NCBI GenBank assembly: GCA_964533945.1
Contig: CAZHPA010000001.1
Coordinates: 137,661-201,660, forward strand
Reading direction: 5' to 3'
Length of the DNA stretch: 64,000 bases
From: CAZHPA01 sp964533945
Lineage (GTDB): Bacteria > Bacillota > Clostridia > Lachnospirales > WRBF01
Every line of letters begins with the position of its first letter. Position 1 is the first letter of the stretch. The notes below the pieces were generated by a model. It ran no database searches. It was not told the DNA's origin and was given only the letters and a program-made list of their open reading frames with translations. A program made the position numbers and the translations under genes. Below are positions 50,042 through 59,525 of this stretch, one piece after another.

Positions 50042-50806
50042 ATTTTAGCAGTTATTACAGGCGGCGCAAACGGCATAGGGAACAAAATTGTGGAAACATT
50101 TATTGAAGCAGGCTATTTTGTGGCATTTATAGATATGGACGAAATAGGCGCAAAGGCACTATTAGAAAAGTACGGAAGCAGTAAAGCTTTATTTTTTCAT
50201 GGCGACATTGGTAAAAAACAAGTGCTTGATGAATTTATAGCGGAAATAGTCAAGCAAAACAAAAAAGTTGATGCACTAATTAATAATGCTTGCATAAGTA
50301 GAGGTGGTGTTTTTTCATGTAGTTATGAAGATTTTAATTATGTTTTAAATGTTGGGGTTTCTGCTCCATACTATCTTTCGCAACAACTATTAAATTATTT
50401 TAGCGAAAATGCTTCAATTATAAACATATCGTCGACAAGAGCCATAATGTCACAAAAAAATACAGAAAGTTATACTGCGGCAAAAGGGGCAATTTCAGCT
50501 TTAACACATGCGCTTTGTGTTTCTCTTTCGCGAAAAGTTAGAGTTAATTGTATAAGCCCCGGCTGGATTGATACAACACAATGCCACCAAAGCAAACAGG
50601 ACAGTAAAAATTCTTTTGAAGATAACATTCAGCACCCGGCAGGTAGAGTTGGAACTTGTGAAGACATTGCACAAATGTGCTTGTTTTTATGCAGCGACAA
50701 AGCAAGCTTTATAACAGGGGAAAATATAACAATTGATGGCGGAATGGCAAAGCAAATGATATATCACAATGATTACGGGTGGTCATATAATCCTAATAAT
50801 AAATAG
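50042..50806 (+). CDS. Short-chain dehydrogenase/reductase, apparent ATT start
   Basis: The 254-residue SDR has its NAD(P) motif TGGANGIG at residues 6-13, NNACISRGG, the catalytic Ser in NISSTRA and YTAAK with the active Tyr and Lys. CISPGWIDT and ITGENITIDGGM are typical later motifs. No ATG, GTG or TTG lies between the perfect SD AAGGAGG (50027-50033) and the cofactor motif. ATT 50042 is 8 bases after the SD and aligns with the usual SDR first residue, so AUU initiation is inferred. A GTG at 50090 would delete the NAD motif. The substrate is unknown. Confidence 0.8.
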   Translation: MLAVITGGANGIGNKIVETFIEAGYFVAFIDMDEIGAKALLEKYGSSKALFFHGDIGKKQVLDEFIAEIVKQNKKVDALINNACISRGGVFSCSYEDFNYVLNVGVSAPYYLSQQLLNYFSENASIINISSTRAIMSQKNTESYTAAKGAISALTHALCVSLSRKVRVNCISPGWIDTTQCHQSKQDSKNSFEDNIQHPAGRVGTCEDIAQMCLFLCSDKASFITGENITIDGGMAKQMIYHNDYGWSYNPNNK

Positions 50807-50911
50807 AAAGGCTTGAACTTATAAAAGCGGCTTACTATGCTTTATAAAAAGAAAGAATTATTGAAAAGATAAATGGCTTATTTTACCGCAATAATTAGAA
50901 AGGCTTAACTT

Positions 50912-51532
50912 ATGAAAAAGGGAAAGTTTATTGTACTTGAAGGGCTTGACGGAAGCGGAAAAACAACACAGCTTCAGCTTTTAAGCAAACATTTAACTTC
51001 GCTTAATATACCAAACATTTTAACTAAAGAGCCAACAAGCAGCAATATTATTGGCTTGGCAATAAGAGAAGTTTTAACAAACAAGACAAAAGTAAGCGAT
51101 GAAGCGTTATCAATGCTTTTTGCCGCTGACAGATACGAACATATAATTAGCGAAATTTTGCCGGCGCTTGAAAAAGGCATGTATGTTTTATGCGATAGAT
51201 ATTATTTCTCGAATTTTGCATATCAAAGCACAGCAGTTAGCATGGAAAGGCTAATTAAATATAACGAAAAAGCAATGCAATTGCTAAAACCTGATATTGT
51301 TTTATTTTTAGATATGGAGCCTTCACAATGCATTAAAAGAATTAATGAAAGGCAAAATGAGCTAAAAGAAAAAAAGGAAAAGTTTGAAACACTTAACATT
51401 TTAACAGAAGTTCGCCGAAACTTTTTCTTGGCTTTTGAGGCTTTAAAGCAGCGTGAGAATATAGCTGTTTTAGATGCTAATGGCTTAAACGAGCAAGAAG
51501 TTTTAAAAATCCTCCTAAATCAAATTTTTTAG
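50912..51532 (+). CDS. tmk: Thymidylate kinase
   Basis: The 206-residue kinase phosphorylates dTMP to dTDP. It has the P-loop EGLDGSGKTTQ, the DRYYFSNFAYQ dTMP-binding motif and LFLDMEPSQCIKRI. The start is ATG after GAAAGG. It acts directly after ThyA (11.5 kb) in dTTP synthesis, although the genes are far apart. The preceding 105 bp contain a second copy of the AGAAAGGCTTAACTTAT start region (about 50804-50822). The last codons form half of a terminator stem. Confidence 0.93.
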   Translation: MKKGKFIVLEGLDGSGKTTQLQLLSKHLTSLNIPNILTKEPTSSNIIGLAIREVLTNKTKVSDEALSMLFAADRYEHIISEILPALEKGMYVLCDRYYFSNFAYQSTAVSMERLIKYNEKAMQLLKPDIVLFLDMEPSQCIKRINERQNELKEKKEKFETLNILTEVRRNFFLAFEALKQRENIAVLDANGLNEQEVLKILLNQIF

Positions 51533-51540
51533 GAGGATTT
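51507..51540. terminator. Bidirectional terminator overlapping the end of tmk
   Basis: A 13-bp stem AAATCCTCCTAAA / TTTAGGAGGATTT whose first arm lies in the tmk coding end. The minus-strand side continues into TTTTTAAAAC, serving the convergent chemoreceptor gene. Confidence 0.8.
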
Positions 51541-51544
51541 GTAT

Positions 51545-53806
51545 TTAATCCCTTCTCAAATTAAAAATAGAAATCATATTTTTAAGAGTTTCTGATTGGC
51601 TTGAAAGTTGTTGGGAGGCAGCAGCACTTTCTTCTGAAGTTGAGGAGTTGTTTTGAACAACGCTTGCTATGTTGTCTATTCCCACTCCAATTTGTGATAT
51701 GGCTTCTGCCTGTTCGCTGGAAGCCAAAGCTATTTCAGAAATTATGTCTGAAACTTCTGAAACATTGCCAACTATTTTTTCCAGAGAATCAGCGGTTGCT
51801 TTTGCAATTTTAACTCCCTCGTCAATTGCTTGCATTGAATTTTCTATTAAAGCTGTGCTATCTCTTGCTGCAGTTTGCGTTCTAACTACTAAATTTCTAA
51901 CTTCTTCAGCTACAACGGAAAAGCCTTTTCCGTGTTCTCCGGCTCTTGCTGCTTCAACAGCAGCGTTAAGTGCTAACAAGTTTGTTTGGAATGCTATGTC
52001 TTCTATAACTTTTATTATTTTAGATATGTTACTTGAAGAATCTTTAATACTTTGCATAGATGAAAGCATATTTTTCATTTCGCTATTTCCGTTTTGTGCA
52101 TTTATTTGAGATTGGCCAGAAAGCTCATCTGCCCTCTTGGCATTATTTGCGTTAGCTTGTGTTTTTTCATTAACAGAAAGTATAATTGCGTGCAATTCTT
52201 CAACTGAAGACGCTTGCTCTGTGGAGCCTTCTGCAAGGTTCATGCTTGTTTCTGAAACTTGCCTTGAGCCTATTGCAACTTGTTCGGAAGCTGCCAATAT
52301 TTCTCTAACAACATTATTTAGTTTAACTATTATGTTGTTCAATGAAGTTTTTATGCTTACAAATTCGCCAACATATTTTTTAGTTACTTTTTGGTCTAAG
52401 TTATTGTTCGCAAGTTCATTTAATACAAAAGAAATTTCTTTTATATATTCTGCAACATTTTCAATAGTTTCGTTAATTGCTGTTTTCATTAAATTGAAAT
52501 CGCCGTTATAATTTCCGGTCATTGAAACTTCAAAATTACCAACTGCCATTTCTTGCATAATATGCAACGACTCTTGAATTGGAAGACTTACTGCATTTAA
52601 GACTTCATTAAGCCCTATTAATACTTTTTTCCAATCTCCCTTATATTTGCTAGTATCTATTTGTGCAGAAAGATTGCCATCAATTGAGTTTTGTACCATA
52701 AAAGTTATTTCTGATTGAATACTTTTAATATTTGAACGCAAATTTTCTATGCCTTCGTTTATGAAAACTTTTTTCCCAGGAAATTGTTCAATTGGTGCGT
52801 CGAAATCACCTTCAACTATTTCCGAAATGCATTTAATAGCTTTCTTTTTAGTGTTTATATGCCCACTAACCATTTCATTGACAGAAATTGCAACTTCTTT
52901 ATAAGAACCAATATAGCTAGATTCATCTATAAATGAATCAATTTCCCCTATTTTATGGTCATTTGCCATACGGCTTAAATTATTTACAAATGAATTTATA
53001 ATATTTACAACACTATAAAAACTTTTAGCAAGCATACCAACTTCATCTTTTGCTTCGGTATTTATGTTAATATTAAGTTTTCCATTTGAAATATCATCAG
53101 CTATATTTAGTAATTTTTTAATAGGTCTTGTAATAACAATTGAAATTAAAATAGCAAATAATAGCGATAATACTATGGTTATGGTGGCTAAAGTAATTGC
53201 TACCAGTATAGAATTTCTTGTATAGCTAGATACTTGTTTAATAGTATCATTAGAGTTGTTTTCGGCGGCATTTTTTAATTCTTGTATAGTATTATTAAAA
53301 TTAGTTATTAAATCTGATGCTCCTTTTAGCACTTCGGCTACATCTTCATTGCTTTGGCTACGAACAATGCCTAAAATTCGCTCTGCCACCTTTGATTTAT
53401 ATTCATCTGCAATATTTTTAAAATTGTCAATTTTATTAATTCTTAAAGTTTTTTCTTCGGCTGTTAGCCGAATGTCATTGCTAATTGAATTTTTATATTC
53501 TTCTATAGTGCTATATAACTTGCTAAAGCTAGAATTTAATTCTGTTTCAATTTTGTTTATCTCTTCATGTTGTTCCTTAAATATTGTAGCAGCTGCAACA
53601 CAGCGGCGTATATTTACAAGAGCTGTATTCATTTCAAGCAAAACTTTGGTTCTATATTGTGGATTGTTAATTAAATATCCATAAGAACTTTGAATGTTTA
53701 TTAAAGTTTTTATGTTAATTCCAGATATTATACACGTAAATATAATAATAGTTAAAAAGCCCAATAACAATTTAGCTCTAATTTTTAAATTTTTAAACCA
53801 TTTCAT
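51545..53806 (-). CDS. Chemoreceptor with four-helix sensor and a chain of HAMP-like repeats
   Basis: The 753-residue protein has a transmembrane helix (~12-31), an extracellular helical sensor (~32-195), a second helix (~200-225), and a classical HAMP (ITRPIKKLLNIADDISNGKL). About three more HAMP-like units follow (for example EIVEGDFDAPIEQFPGKK, QNSIDGNLSAQIDTSKYKG, ANNNLDQKVTKKY). The signalling tip is FQTNLLALNAAVEAARAGEHGKGF. It would sense an external ligand through the helical bundle. The tip is nearly identical to that of the other receptor at 45.6 kb, so both should share the same CheA/CheW. Confidence 0.9.
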   Translation of the reverse strand: MKWFKNLKIRAKLLLGFLTIIIFTCIISGINIKTLINIQSSYGYLINNPQYRTKVLLEMNTALVNIRRCVAAATIFKEQHEEINKIETELNSSFSKLYSTIEEYKNSISNDIRLTAEEKTLRINKIDNFKNIADEYKSKVAERILGIVRSQSNEDVAEVLKGASDLITNFNNTIQELKNAAENNSNDTIKQVSSYTRNSILVAITLATITIVLSLLFAILISIVITRPIKKLLNIADDISNGKLNININTEAKDEVGMLAKSFYSVVNIINSFVNNLSRMANDHKIGEIDSFIDESSYIGSYKEVAISVNEMVSGHINTKKKAIKCISEIVEGDFDAPIEQFPGKKVFINEGIENLRSNIKSIQSEITFMVQNSIDGNLSAQIDTSKYKGDWKKVLIGLNEVLNAVSLPIQESLHIMQEMAVGNFEVSMTGNYNGDFNLMKTAINETIENVAEYIKEISFVLNELANNNLDQKVTKKYVGEFVSIKTSLNNIIVKLNNVVREILAASEQVAIGSRQVSETSMNLAEGSTEQASSVEELHAIILSVNEKTQANANNAKRADELSGQSQINAQNGNSEMKNMLSSMQSIKDSSSNISKIIKVIEDIAFQTNLLALNAAVEAARAGEHGKGFSVVAEEVRNLVVRTQTAARDSTALIENSMQAIDEGVKIAKATADSLEKIVGNVSEVSDIISEIALASSEQAEAISQIGVGIDNIASVVQNNSSTSEESAAASQQLSSQSETLKNMISIFNLRRD

Positions 53807-53846
53807 AAGTTGTTCATTCCTTTCGCTTTAGGTTTAAAGTAAAAAC

Positions 53847-53864
53847 CCCTCTGGATTTTGAGGG
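53847..53864 (-). terminator. Terminator after the lytic transglycosylase gene
   Basis: CCCTC and GAGGG form a short stem with an 8-nt loop, flanked by GGGGTTTTTAC on the minus strand and ATTTTTT on the plus strand. Confidence 0.55.
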
Positions 53865-53944
53865 ATTTTTTCAGATACAAGGCAAGAAAACCTATGGCAT
53901 TCTTGACTTGAATTTTATTTTTAAAGCAAAATAATTTTGTTAGG

Positions 53945-54643
53945 TTATACTTGAGAATACGTGTTTTTAAAGCCTAAAACTTTAGGCACATACTCAACGG
54001 TTTCGCTGTAAGGGGGGATTCCGCCGTACTTTAAAACACTTCCCGGACCGGCATTGTATGCTGCTAATGCAAGTTCTGTATTATTATTAAATTTTTCAAG
54101 CATTTCTTTTAAGTATTTTGTTCCTCCATTAATATTTTCATTAATAGAAAAAGGATTAACAACACCTAAATAATCTGCTGTTTTTGGCATTAGCTGCATA
54201 AGCCCCATTGCGCCTGATTTTGATACTGCCGTTATGTCAAAATTGCTTTCTTGTTTAATTACGGCCTTAATTAAATTTGGGTCAACATTATATTCGTTTG
54301 CTGCTGATATAATTGCATAATTTATAGCATCGGTTGTGTCGTTTGATGAATTGTTCCTTTTTAAGTAATCTGTTAATGCGGTTTTAAAACTTTCTTCTGC
54401 TTCGTTATTGTTTACTTTTACTGCTTCTTTTGTTAAAGTATTGCTTTCCAAATACTTTTCTAACACTTTTTTAAAGTCTGCTTTTGTATTTTGGCTGCTT
54501 TCTGTGTTAATTACATTAGTAGAGTCGATTGAATTAACTGGCGTTTTGTTTTTTTCTGTAGCAAGTTGTATGTTCGAGCGAATTGTAAGGCTGGACTGTA
54601 TGCTTGAAACAATTTCATTATATATACTTTCCACCGAAACCAC
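53945..54643 (-). CDS. SLT-family lytic transglycosylase
   Basis: The 232-residue protein has an N-terminal disordered, charged half (~1-105) and a C-terminal SLT domain. The catalytic glutamate is E132 in IKQESNFD; the family motifs SGAMGLMQLMPKTA and ALAAYNAGPG are intact. It cleaves peptidoglycan glycan strands to anhydro-muropeptides. There is no signal peptide, as in FlgJ-like or sporulation-related enzymes; a flagellar-rod or spore role is possible. The start is GTG with AAAGGGTGA upstream. It lies 23 bp after valS. Confidence 0.88.
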   Translation of the reverse strand: MVSVESIYNEIVSSIQSSLTIRSNIQLATEKNKTPVNSIDSTNVINTESSQNTKADFKKVLEKYLESNTLTKEAVKVNNNEAEESFKTALTDYLKRNNSSNDTTDAINYAIISAANEYNVDPNLIKAVIKQESNFDITAVSKSGAMGLMQLMPKTADYLGVVNPFSINENINGGTKYLKEMLEKFNNNTELALAAYNAGPGSVLKYGGIPPYSETVEYVPKVLGFKNTYSQV

Positions 54644-54666
54644 AATAAATCACCCTTTCATAATTA

Positions 54667-57309
54667 TTAGGGATTCAATCTTTCTAGCTGCTCCAAAACT
54701 TTTTCCAGCATATTTGAATATTTAAGGCGTTTTTCTTTTTCTTCTAAAACAATCTTTTCGGGCGCTTTAGAAATAAAACCCTCGTTCGATAGTTTGTTGT
54801 CGATTCTTAAAACTTCTTTTTTAAGGCGTTCTACTTCACCTTCTAAGCGTTTCACCTCTTTTGAAATATCAATAAGCTCTGCAAATGGCATATAAATTAC
54901 AGCACCTTCAATAACAACAGAAATGTCATTGTCTTTAATTTCTGCTTTATCCGATTTAATTAAAACATCGGAAGCAAAGCCTAATGTTGCAAAGAAAATC
55001 TTTCCTTCTGTAAAAATATTTCTTATTTCTTCACTTTCAGAAACAACCGTAACTTTAACTTTTTTAGAAGGAGCAACATTCATTTCCGCACGTAAATTTC
55101 TAATTTGTTTGACGGCATCTTTAATTATGCCTATTTCCCGTTCTTCTTTAGCGAAATTGTGTTTAATGTCATATGCAGGGAATTGAGAACGCATAATAGT
55201 TGGCTCTTTGTCTTGTATAGACATAAAAATTTCTTCCGTTATAAATGGAATAAAAGGATGCAGCAATTTAAGCGATTTAACCAAAACCGTTTTAAGTGTA
55301 TAAAGTGCTGCTCTTTTGCTGCTTTCGCCATCTTTATCTTTATTATACAGGCGTGGCTTAACCATTTCAATATACCAATCGCAAAATTCATCCCAAACAA
55401 AGTCATAAATGTTTGAAATTGCAATACCAAGCTCGTAATTATTTAAATTTTCGCAAACTTGCTTGGAAACAGTGTTAATTTTAGATAAAATCCATTTATC
55501 AGAAGGTGTTAACTGTTCAATTTCAATATTTTCAACGCTAACACTATCTTCTAAATTCATAAGTACAAAGCGTGTAGCATTCCAAATTTTATTTAAAAAG
55601 TTGCGGTTAGATTCAAGTTTTTCCCAATAGAAGCGGAAGTCGTTGCCCGGAGAGTTGCCTAAAACAAGCGTTAAGCGCAGTGCATCTGTTCCGTACTTTT
55701 CAATAACTTCCAGCGGGTCTATGCCGTTGCCTAAAGACTTGCTCATTTTTCTGCCTTTATCGTCACGAATTAAGCCGTGGAACAAAACTTCTGTAAACGG
55801 AAGCTTCCCTGTTTGTTCTATGCTCGAAAAAACCATTCTAATTACCCAGAAAAACAAAATATCATAAGCCGTTACCAAAACGTTTGTTGGGAAGAAATGC
55901 TGCATTTCCTTAGTATTGTTTGGCCAACCAAGTGTTGAAAACGGCCATAATGCCGAACTGAACCATGTATCTAATGTATCTTCATCTTGTTTAAAGTTTT
56001 TGCCTTTGCATTTTTCACAAACATTAGGCATATTGCGTGAAACAACAATTTCGCCGCAGCTTTGGCAATAATATGCCGGAACTCTATGACCCCACCAAAG
56101 TTGACGTGAAATGCACCAATCTTTTATATTTTCAAGCCAATGTAAATATACTTTGCCGAAACGTTCGGGAATAATTTTTAAAGATTTGTTTTTATAGGCT
56201 TCAATTGCAGGCTTTGCCATTTCTTCCATTTTAACAAACCATTGGCGTTTAATTAGCGGCTCAATAATTATGTTACATTTTCCATGAACGCCAACGGCAT
56301 GTGTTATTGGTTCTGCTTTAATAAAAAGCCCTAAGTTTTTAAACTCTTCAATAATTTTGTCCCTTGCTTCATAGCGCAAAAGTCCACAATAGCTTCCGGC
56401 GTTTTTGTTTAACGTTCCATTGTCGTTCATAATGTTAATTTTAGGCAAATTGTGACGTTCGCCGACTTCAAAGTCGTTAGGGTCGTGTGATGGTGTAATT
56501 TTAACAACGCCTGTTCCAAAATCCATCTCTACATATTCATCTGCAACAATCGGTATTTTTCTATTAACAATTGGAACTGTTACTGTTTTTCCAACATATT
56601 TTTTATAGCGAACGTCGTTTGGATTAACAGCAATTGCAGTATCCCCTAACATTGTTTCGGGACGTGTTGTTGCAAAAGCTAAAAATTCGTTTGTGCCGTC
56701 AATTGGATATTTAAAGTGCCAAAAGTTTCCGCTTAAATCTTTGTGTTCAACTTCGGCATCTGAAATTGTTGTTTTGCAGTTTGGACACCAATTAACAATT
56801 TTTTCTCCTCTATATATAAGCCCTTTTTCATATAGCCTAATAAAAACTTCAAGTACGGCTTCTGAAAGCCCCGAATCCATTGTAAACCGTTCTCTTTCCC
56901 AATCGCAAGAGCTTCCAAGTTTTTTAAGCTGTTCAACAATTCGGCTTCCGTATTGTTCTTTCCATTCCCAAGCACGTTTTAAAAATTGTTCACGCCCTAT
57001 TTGTTCTTTTGTTATGCCTTCTTCTGCCATTTTTTCAACGATTTTTAATTCTGTTGAAATACTTGCGTGGTCTGTTCCGGGAACCCAAAGCGCATTGTAA
57101 CCTTGCATACGCTTAGAACGAATTATTATGTCTTGAAGCGTGCAGTTTAGCGCATGACCCATATGCAGTTGTCCTGTTATGTTTGGCGGAGGAATTACTA
57201 TAGTAAACGGTGTTTTTGTTTCATCAGCTTCGGCATGAAAATATTTTTCATCAAGCCATCTTTTATACAGCTTATTTTCAACTTCGCTTGGATTGTAATT
57301 TTTTTCCAT
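54667..57309 (-). CDS. valS: Valyl-tRNA synthetase
   Basis: The 880-residue class I synthetase charges tRNA-Val. The HIGH-type motif is ITGQLHMGHAL, the KMSKS motif is GRKMSKSLGNG, and ATTRPETMLGDTAIAVNP marks the editing domain. Zinc-binding CxxC pairs (YCQSCGE and CEKCKG) are visible. The C-terminal ~70 residues form the coiled-coil arm that contacts tRNA. The length is usual for the family. No T-box leader precedes it; it lies 15 bp after the coiled-coil gene within a minus-strand run. Confidence 0.97.
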   Translation of the reverse strand: MEKNYNPSEVENKLYKRWLDEKYFHAEADETKTPFTIVIPPPNITGQLHMGHALNCTLQDIIIRSKRMQGYNALWVPGTDHASISTELKIVEKMAEEGITKEQIGREQFLKRAWEWKEQYGSRIVEQLKKLGSSCDWERERFTMDSGLSEAVLEVFIRLYEKGLIYRGEKIVNWCPNCKTTISDAEVEHKDLSGNFWHFKYPIDGTNEFLAFATTRPETMLGDTAIAVNPNDVRYKKYVGKTVTVPIVNRKIPIVADEYVEMDFGTGVVKITPSHDPNDFEVGERHNLPKINIMNDNGTLNKNAGSYCGLLRYEARDKIIEEFKNLGLFIKAEPITHAVGVHGKCNIIIEPLIKRQWFVKMEEMAKPAIEAYKNKSLKIIPERFGKVYLHWLENIKDWCISRQLWWGHRVPAYYCQSCGEIVVSRNMPNVCEKCKGKNFKQDEDTLDTWFSSALWPFSTLGWPNNTKEMQHFFPTNVLVTAYDILFFWVIRMVFSSIEQTGKLPFTEVLFHGLIRDDKGRKMSKSLGNGIDPLEVIEKYGTDALRLTLVLGNSPGNDFRFYWEKLESNRNFLNKIWNATRFVLMNLEDSVSVENIEIEQLTPSDKWILSKINTVSKQVCENLNNYELGIAISNIYDFVWDEFCDWYIEMVKPRLYNKDKDGESSKRAALYTLKTVLVKSLKLLHPFIPFITEEIFMSIQDKEPTIMRSQFPAYDIKHNFAKEEREIGIIKDAVKQIRNLRAEMNVAPSKKVKVTVVSESEEIRNIFTEGKIFFATLGFASDVLIKSDKAEIKDNDISVVIEGAVIYMPFAELIDISKEVKRLEGEVERLKKEVLRIDNKLSNEGFISKAPEKIVLEEKEKRLKYSNMLEKVLEQLERLNP

Positions 57310-57324
57310 AGTTTTGTTCCCTTT

Positions 57325-58620
57325 CTAACTTATTGCCAATTCTTTCTCATTGTTTTTTCTAATATTTTCTTCAATGATTTCGTGATTTTCATTGATTTCG
57401 TCGATTCCATCAATTTCATCGCTAGTTGAAACTATTTTATCAACTTCGCTAAAATACATTTTAATCATAGTATTAATAATTCTATCTTCCGATTGGTCGC
57501 CTTCTTTTAATGCTTCAAGCCCTTCCCAAACTTCTAAGTGACGTGTATCCAGTTCAAGCAGATTTTCTTCGGCGGTTTTTTTTCTATGCAACAGCTCGTT
57601 GTAGTATGCACGCTTATCTTCAATATTAAGTGTGCGGGCAAACTGTTCAATTGTTGTGTTTTTGTTTACTATCTTTTTATCTCTTAGAAAAATCTCTATT
57701 TGTCGCTCGGTTTCATACAATATATTTCTAATGGCATCAATTCTTGAACTAAGGTGTTTATAGGTTTCGTAATTTTTAAGGTTTGCTTTTAATGCTTTTG
57801 AATTGTTTATTTTGTATTTTTTATATTCAAATCCTAAAAAATTTGTATAGTATGCATAAACAACGCTTTTTTTGTTAAGCACCCCTATAATACGTTGTTG
57901 TTTTTTTAAATTTAAGTGCAATTCAAAAACAACGCGCCTTCTAAAAATTAATACTAAAGCCCCAACTATAATAACCATTATTGTTAATATTGCTGTTGGA
58001 ACAAAAATAGAATTTTTGTTTAAAACAAACGAATACACTAAAAATAGAGCAATGCTAACAAAAATTAAAGTCATTACTGTTGTAAACTTATTTATGAACG
58101 AAAGCCCGTTTTTAAGAGCGCTTCTTTCATGCTCTAAATCCGATTTTTCGCCTTGCAAATATCCTATGTCGTGTCGGAATATGCGCTGCTTTTTTTCGGC
58201 GTGTGCAATGTTGTCAACGGCAAATTTAGCGTCATCAACAACTTTCATTAAATGAACCAATGAATTATCGAAGCCTGTTATTTGATTTCTTAAAGTATTC
58301 CTTTCTTTTGTTAAAGAAATAAAACGTTCCAGCAAATTTTTTAGCTTTTTAATATCTTCTTCAGTTAATTCGTTAAAACATGCAAGCTCGGAAAGTGTGT
58401 CGTCCATAGATTTAATTTTATTAACAAGCGAAACACGATTTTTGGCAATTCTTAAAGCTTCGTCGCAAAGGTCTACTGCTGTTGAAATGCAAGTATATTG
58501 CGAATCTGTTTTTTTAACACCATCTAAAAACACTTTAAACTTTGAATAGCGTGAATAGTCTTCGTTGTCTTTTTCTCTTGCAAAAAGTTGTTTTATAAAA
58601 CAAAACATTTTTTTGAACAT
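57325..58620 (-). CDS. Coiled-coil membrane protein of unknown function
   Basis: The product has about 431 residues from ATG 58620 (GGGGTGA is its SD; the GTG at 58629 would overlap it). Long helical segments (~50-180 and ~260-390) flank two adjacent membrane helices (~183-206 and ~212-236). The C-terminal ~35 residues are acidic (DEIDGIDEINENHE). No enzyme motif is visible. The arrangement suggests a membrane-anchored cytosolic scaffold. It sits directly upstream of valS. Confidence 0.65.
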   Translation of the reverse strand: MFKKMFCFIKQLFAREKDNEDYSRYSKFKVFLDGVKKTDSQYTCISTAVDLCDEALRIAKNRVSLVNKIKSMDDTLSELACFNELTEEDIKKLKNLLERFISLTKERNTLRNQITGFDNSLVHLMKVVDDAKFAVDNIAHAEKKQRIFRHDIGYLQGEKSDLEHERSALKNGLSFINKFTTVMTLIFVSIALFLVYSFVLNKNSIFVPTAILTIMVIIVGALVLIFRRRVVFELHLNLKKQQRIIGVLNKKSVVYAYYTNFLGFEYKKYKINNSKALKANLKNYETYKHLSSRIDAIRNILYETERQIEIFLRDKKIVNKNTTIEQFARTLNIEDKRAYYNELLHRKKTAEENLLELDTRHLEVWEGLEALKEGDQSEDRIINTMIKMYFSEVDKIVSTSDEIDGIDEINENHEIIEENIRKNNEKELAIS

Positions 58621-58644
58621 AACGTTCACCCCGCTTTCTATTAG

Positions 58645-58941
58645 TTATAATAGTTCATTAATATTTTTGAAAATAAATGCTACTTTTATGCAATCAATGG
58701 CAACTATCATTGTATAATCTCTGCCTTTATATATTAAAGGAGTTCCTGATTTTTTAACAACAACAGCATTTGTTTTATTTAAATTGCTATCCCAATATGT
58801 TAAAAACGTAATTCCTTCGTTTGTATTAACTTGCCAATTAAAGTTTACAAGTGTTTTTACAAAATAGTTGTCTTTGCAGTTAAAATATTGCATTAGGCTG
58901 TTTTTTGCTATTAGAAAATCTTGAACAACTCTTTTTTTCAT
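58645..58941 (-). CDS. Small unrecognised protein
   Basis: The 98-residue product begins MKKRVVQDFLIAKNSLMQYF and contains strands such as GITFLTYWDS and TMIVAIDCIKVAFIF. There is no signal peptide or known motif. GGAGGTG lies just upstream, inside a small hairpin. It is followed 24 bp later by the coiled-coil gene, so the two may be co-transcribed with valS. The AT-rich codon use and strong ribosome site make it a credible gene. Confidence 0.6.
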   Translation of the reverse strand: MKKRVVQDFLIAKNSLMQYFNCKDNYFVKTLVNFNWQVNTNEGITFLTYWDSNLNKTNAVVVKKSGTPLIYKGRDYTMIVAIDCIKVAFIFKNINELL

Positions 58942-58945
58942 AGCA

Positions 58946-58964
58946 ACACCTCCGCAAGCGGTGT
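58946..58964 (-). promoter_or_regulatory. Hairpin occluding the ribosome site of the 98-residue gene
   Basis: In the minus-strand RNA ACACC (58964-58960) pairs with GGTGT (58950-58946), which contains part of the GGAGGTG ribosome site. A weak 5-bp stem; it could lower translation. Confidence 0.3.
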
Positions 58965-59000
58965 ATATATATTATTATATCGGTAAATTCGCAAGCGTTA

Positions 59001-59525
59001 TTAATATTTTATAAAATCTTTATAGAGAAGACTAGGTTGAATGCCTTTATTGTTTTGATATTTACCCGAACAATATTTTTCAAACTCTCCCTCGATAGTG
59101 TGGTAGTATATTTGGCAAATTTCTACAAACGGGTAAATAATAATTGGTTGAACACAAAATATTTCAAGCGTCCAATATCCGCTAAACCCAACATCTCCAA
59201 ACCCTGCAGTAACATGAATAAAAAGTCCAAGCCTTCCAACAGAAGACCTGCCTTCAAGCATTGGAATAAGCCCATTTGTTTCGGTATATTCAACGGTTCT
59301 TCCTAAATACAGCTTTCCTGTTTCAAGTTTTAAGCCTTCATTTGGAATTGTAATAGTTTTTGTTGGGTTGGGGTTTTTCATATCAAGACAATCGGCTTCA
59401 TAAATTAAAAGCTCGTTATGTAGCTTTAAATTATAGCTGTTTGGATTTAGCGCTTTTTCGTCAAACGGTGTAATTTTAATTTGGTTCCCTTGTCGTTTTT
59501 TAATTTCAAGACCTGATAGTATCAT
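59001..59525 (-). CDS. dcd: dCTP deaminase family protein
   Basis: The 174-residue enzyme of the Dcd/dUTPase fold makes dUTP (or dUMP) from dCTP, feeding ThyA. LEGRSSVGRLGLFIHVTAGFGD is the family core and GFSGYWTLEI carries the catalytic glutamate. Whether it is mono- or bifunctional (with dUTPase activity) cannot be told. No good SD precedes ATG 59525; an AAAGGAG further upstream opens only a four-codon frame (TTG to TAA near 59560). Its place beside other nucleotide genes is loose; thyA, folA and tmk are elsewhere. Confidence 0.9.
   Translation of the reverse strand: MILSGLEIKKRQGNQIKITPFDEKALNPNSYNLKLHNELLIYEADCLDMKNPNPTKTITIPNEGLKLETGKLYLGRTVEYTETNGLIPMLEGRSSVGRLGLFIHVTAGFGDVGFSGYWTLEIFCVQPIIIYPFVEICQIYYHTIEGEFEKYCSGKYQNNKGIQPSLLYKDFIKY

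Noticed and set aside
57310..57330. T-box leader for valS
   Set aside because: Only 15 bp separate valS from the preceding gene, and no T-box core motif was seen upstream of the run.
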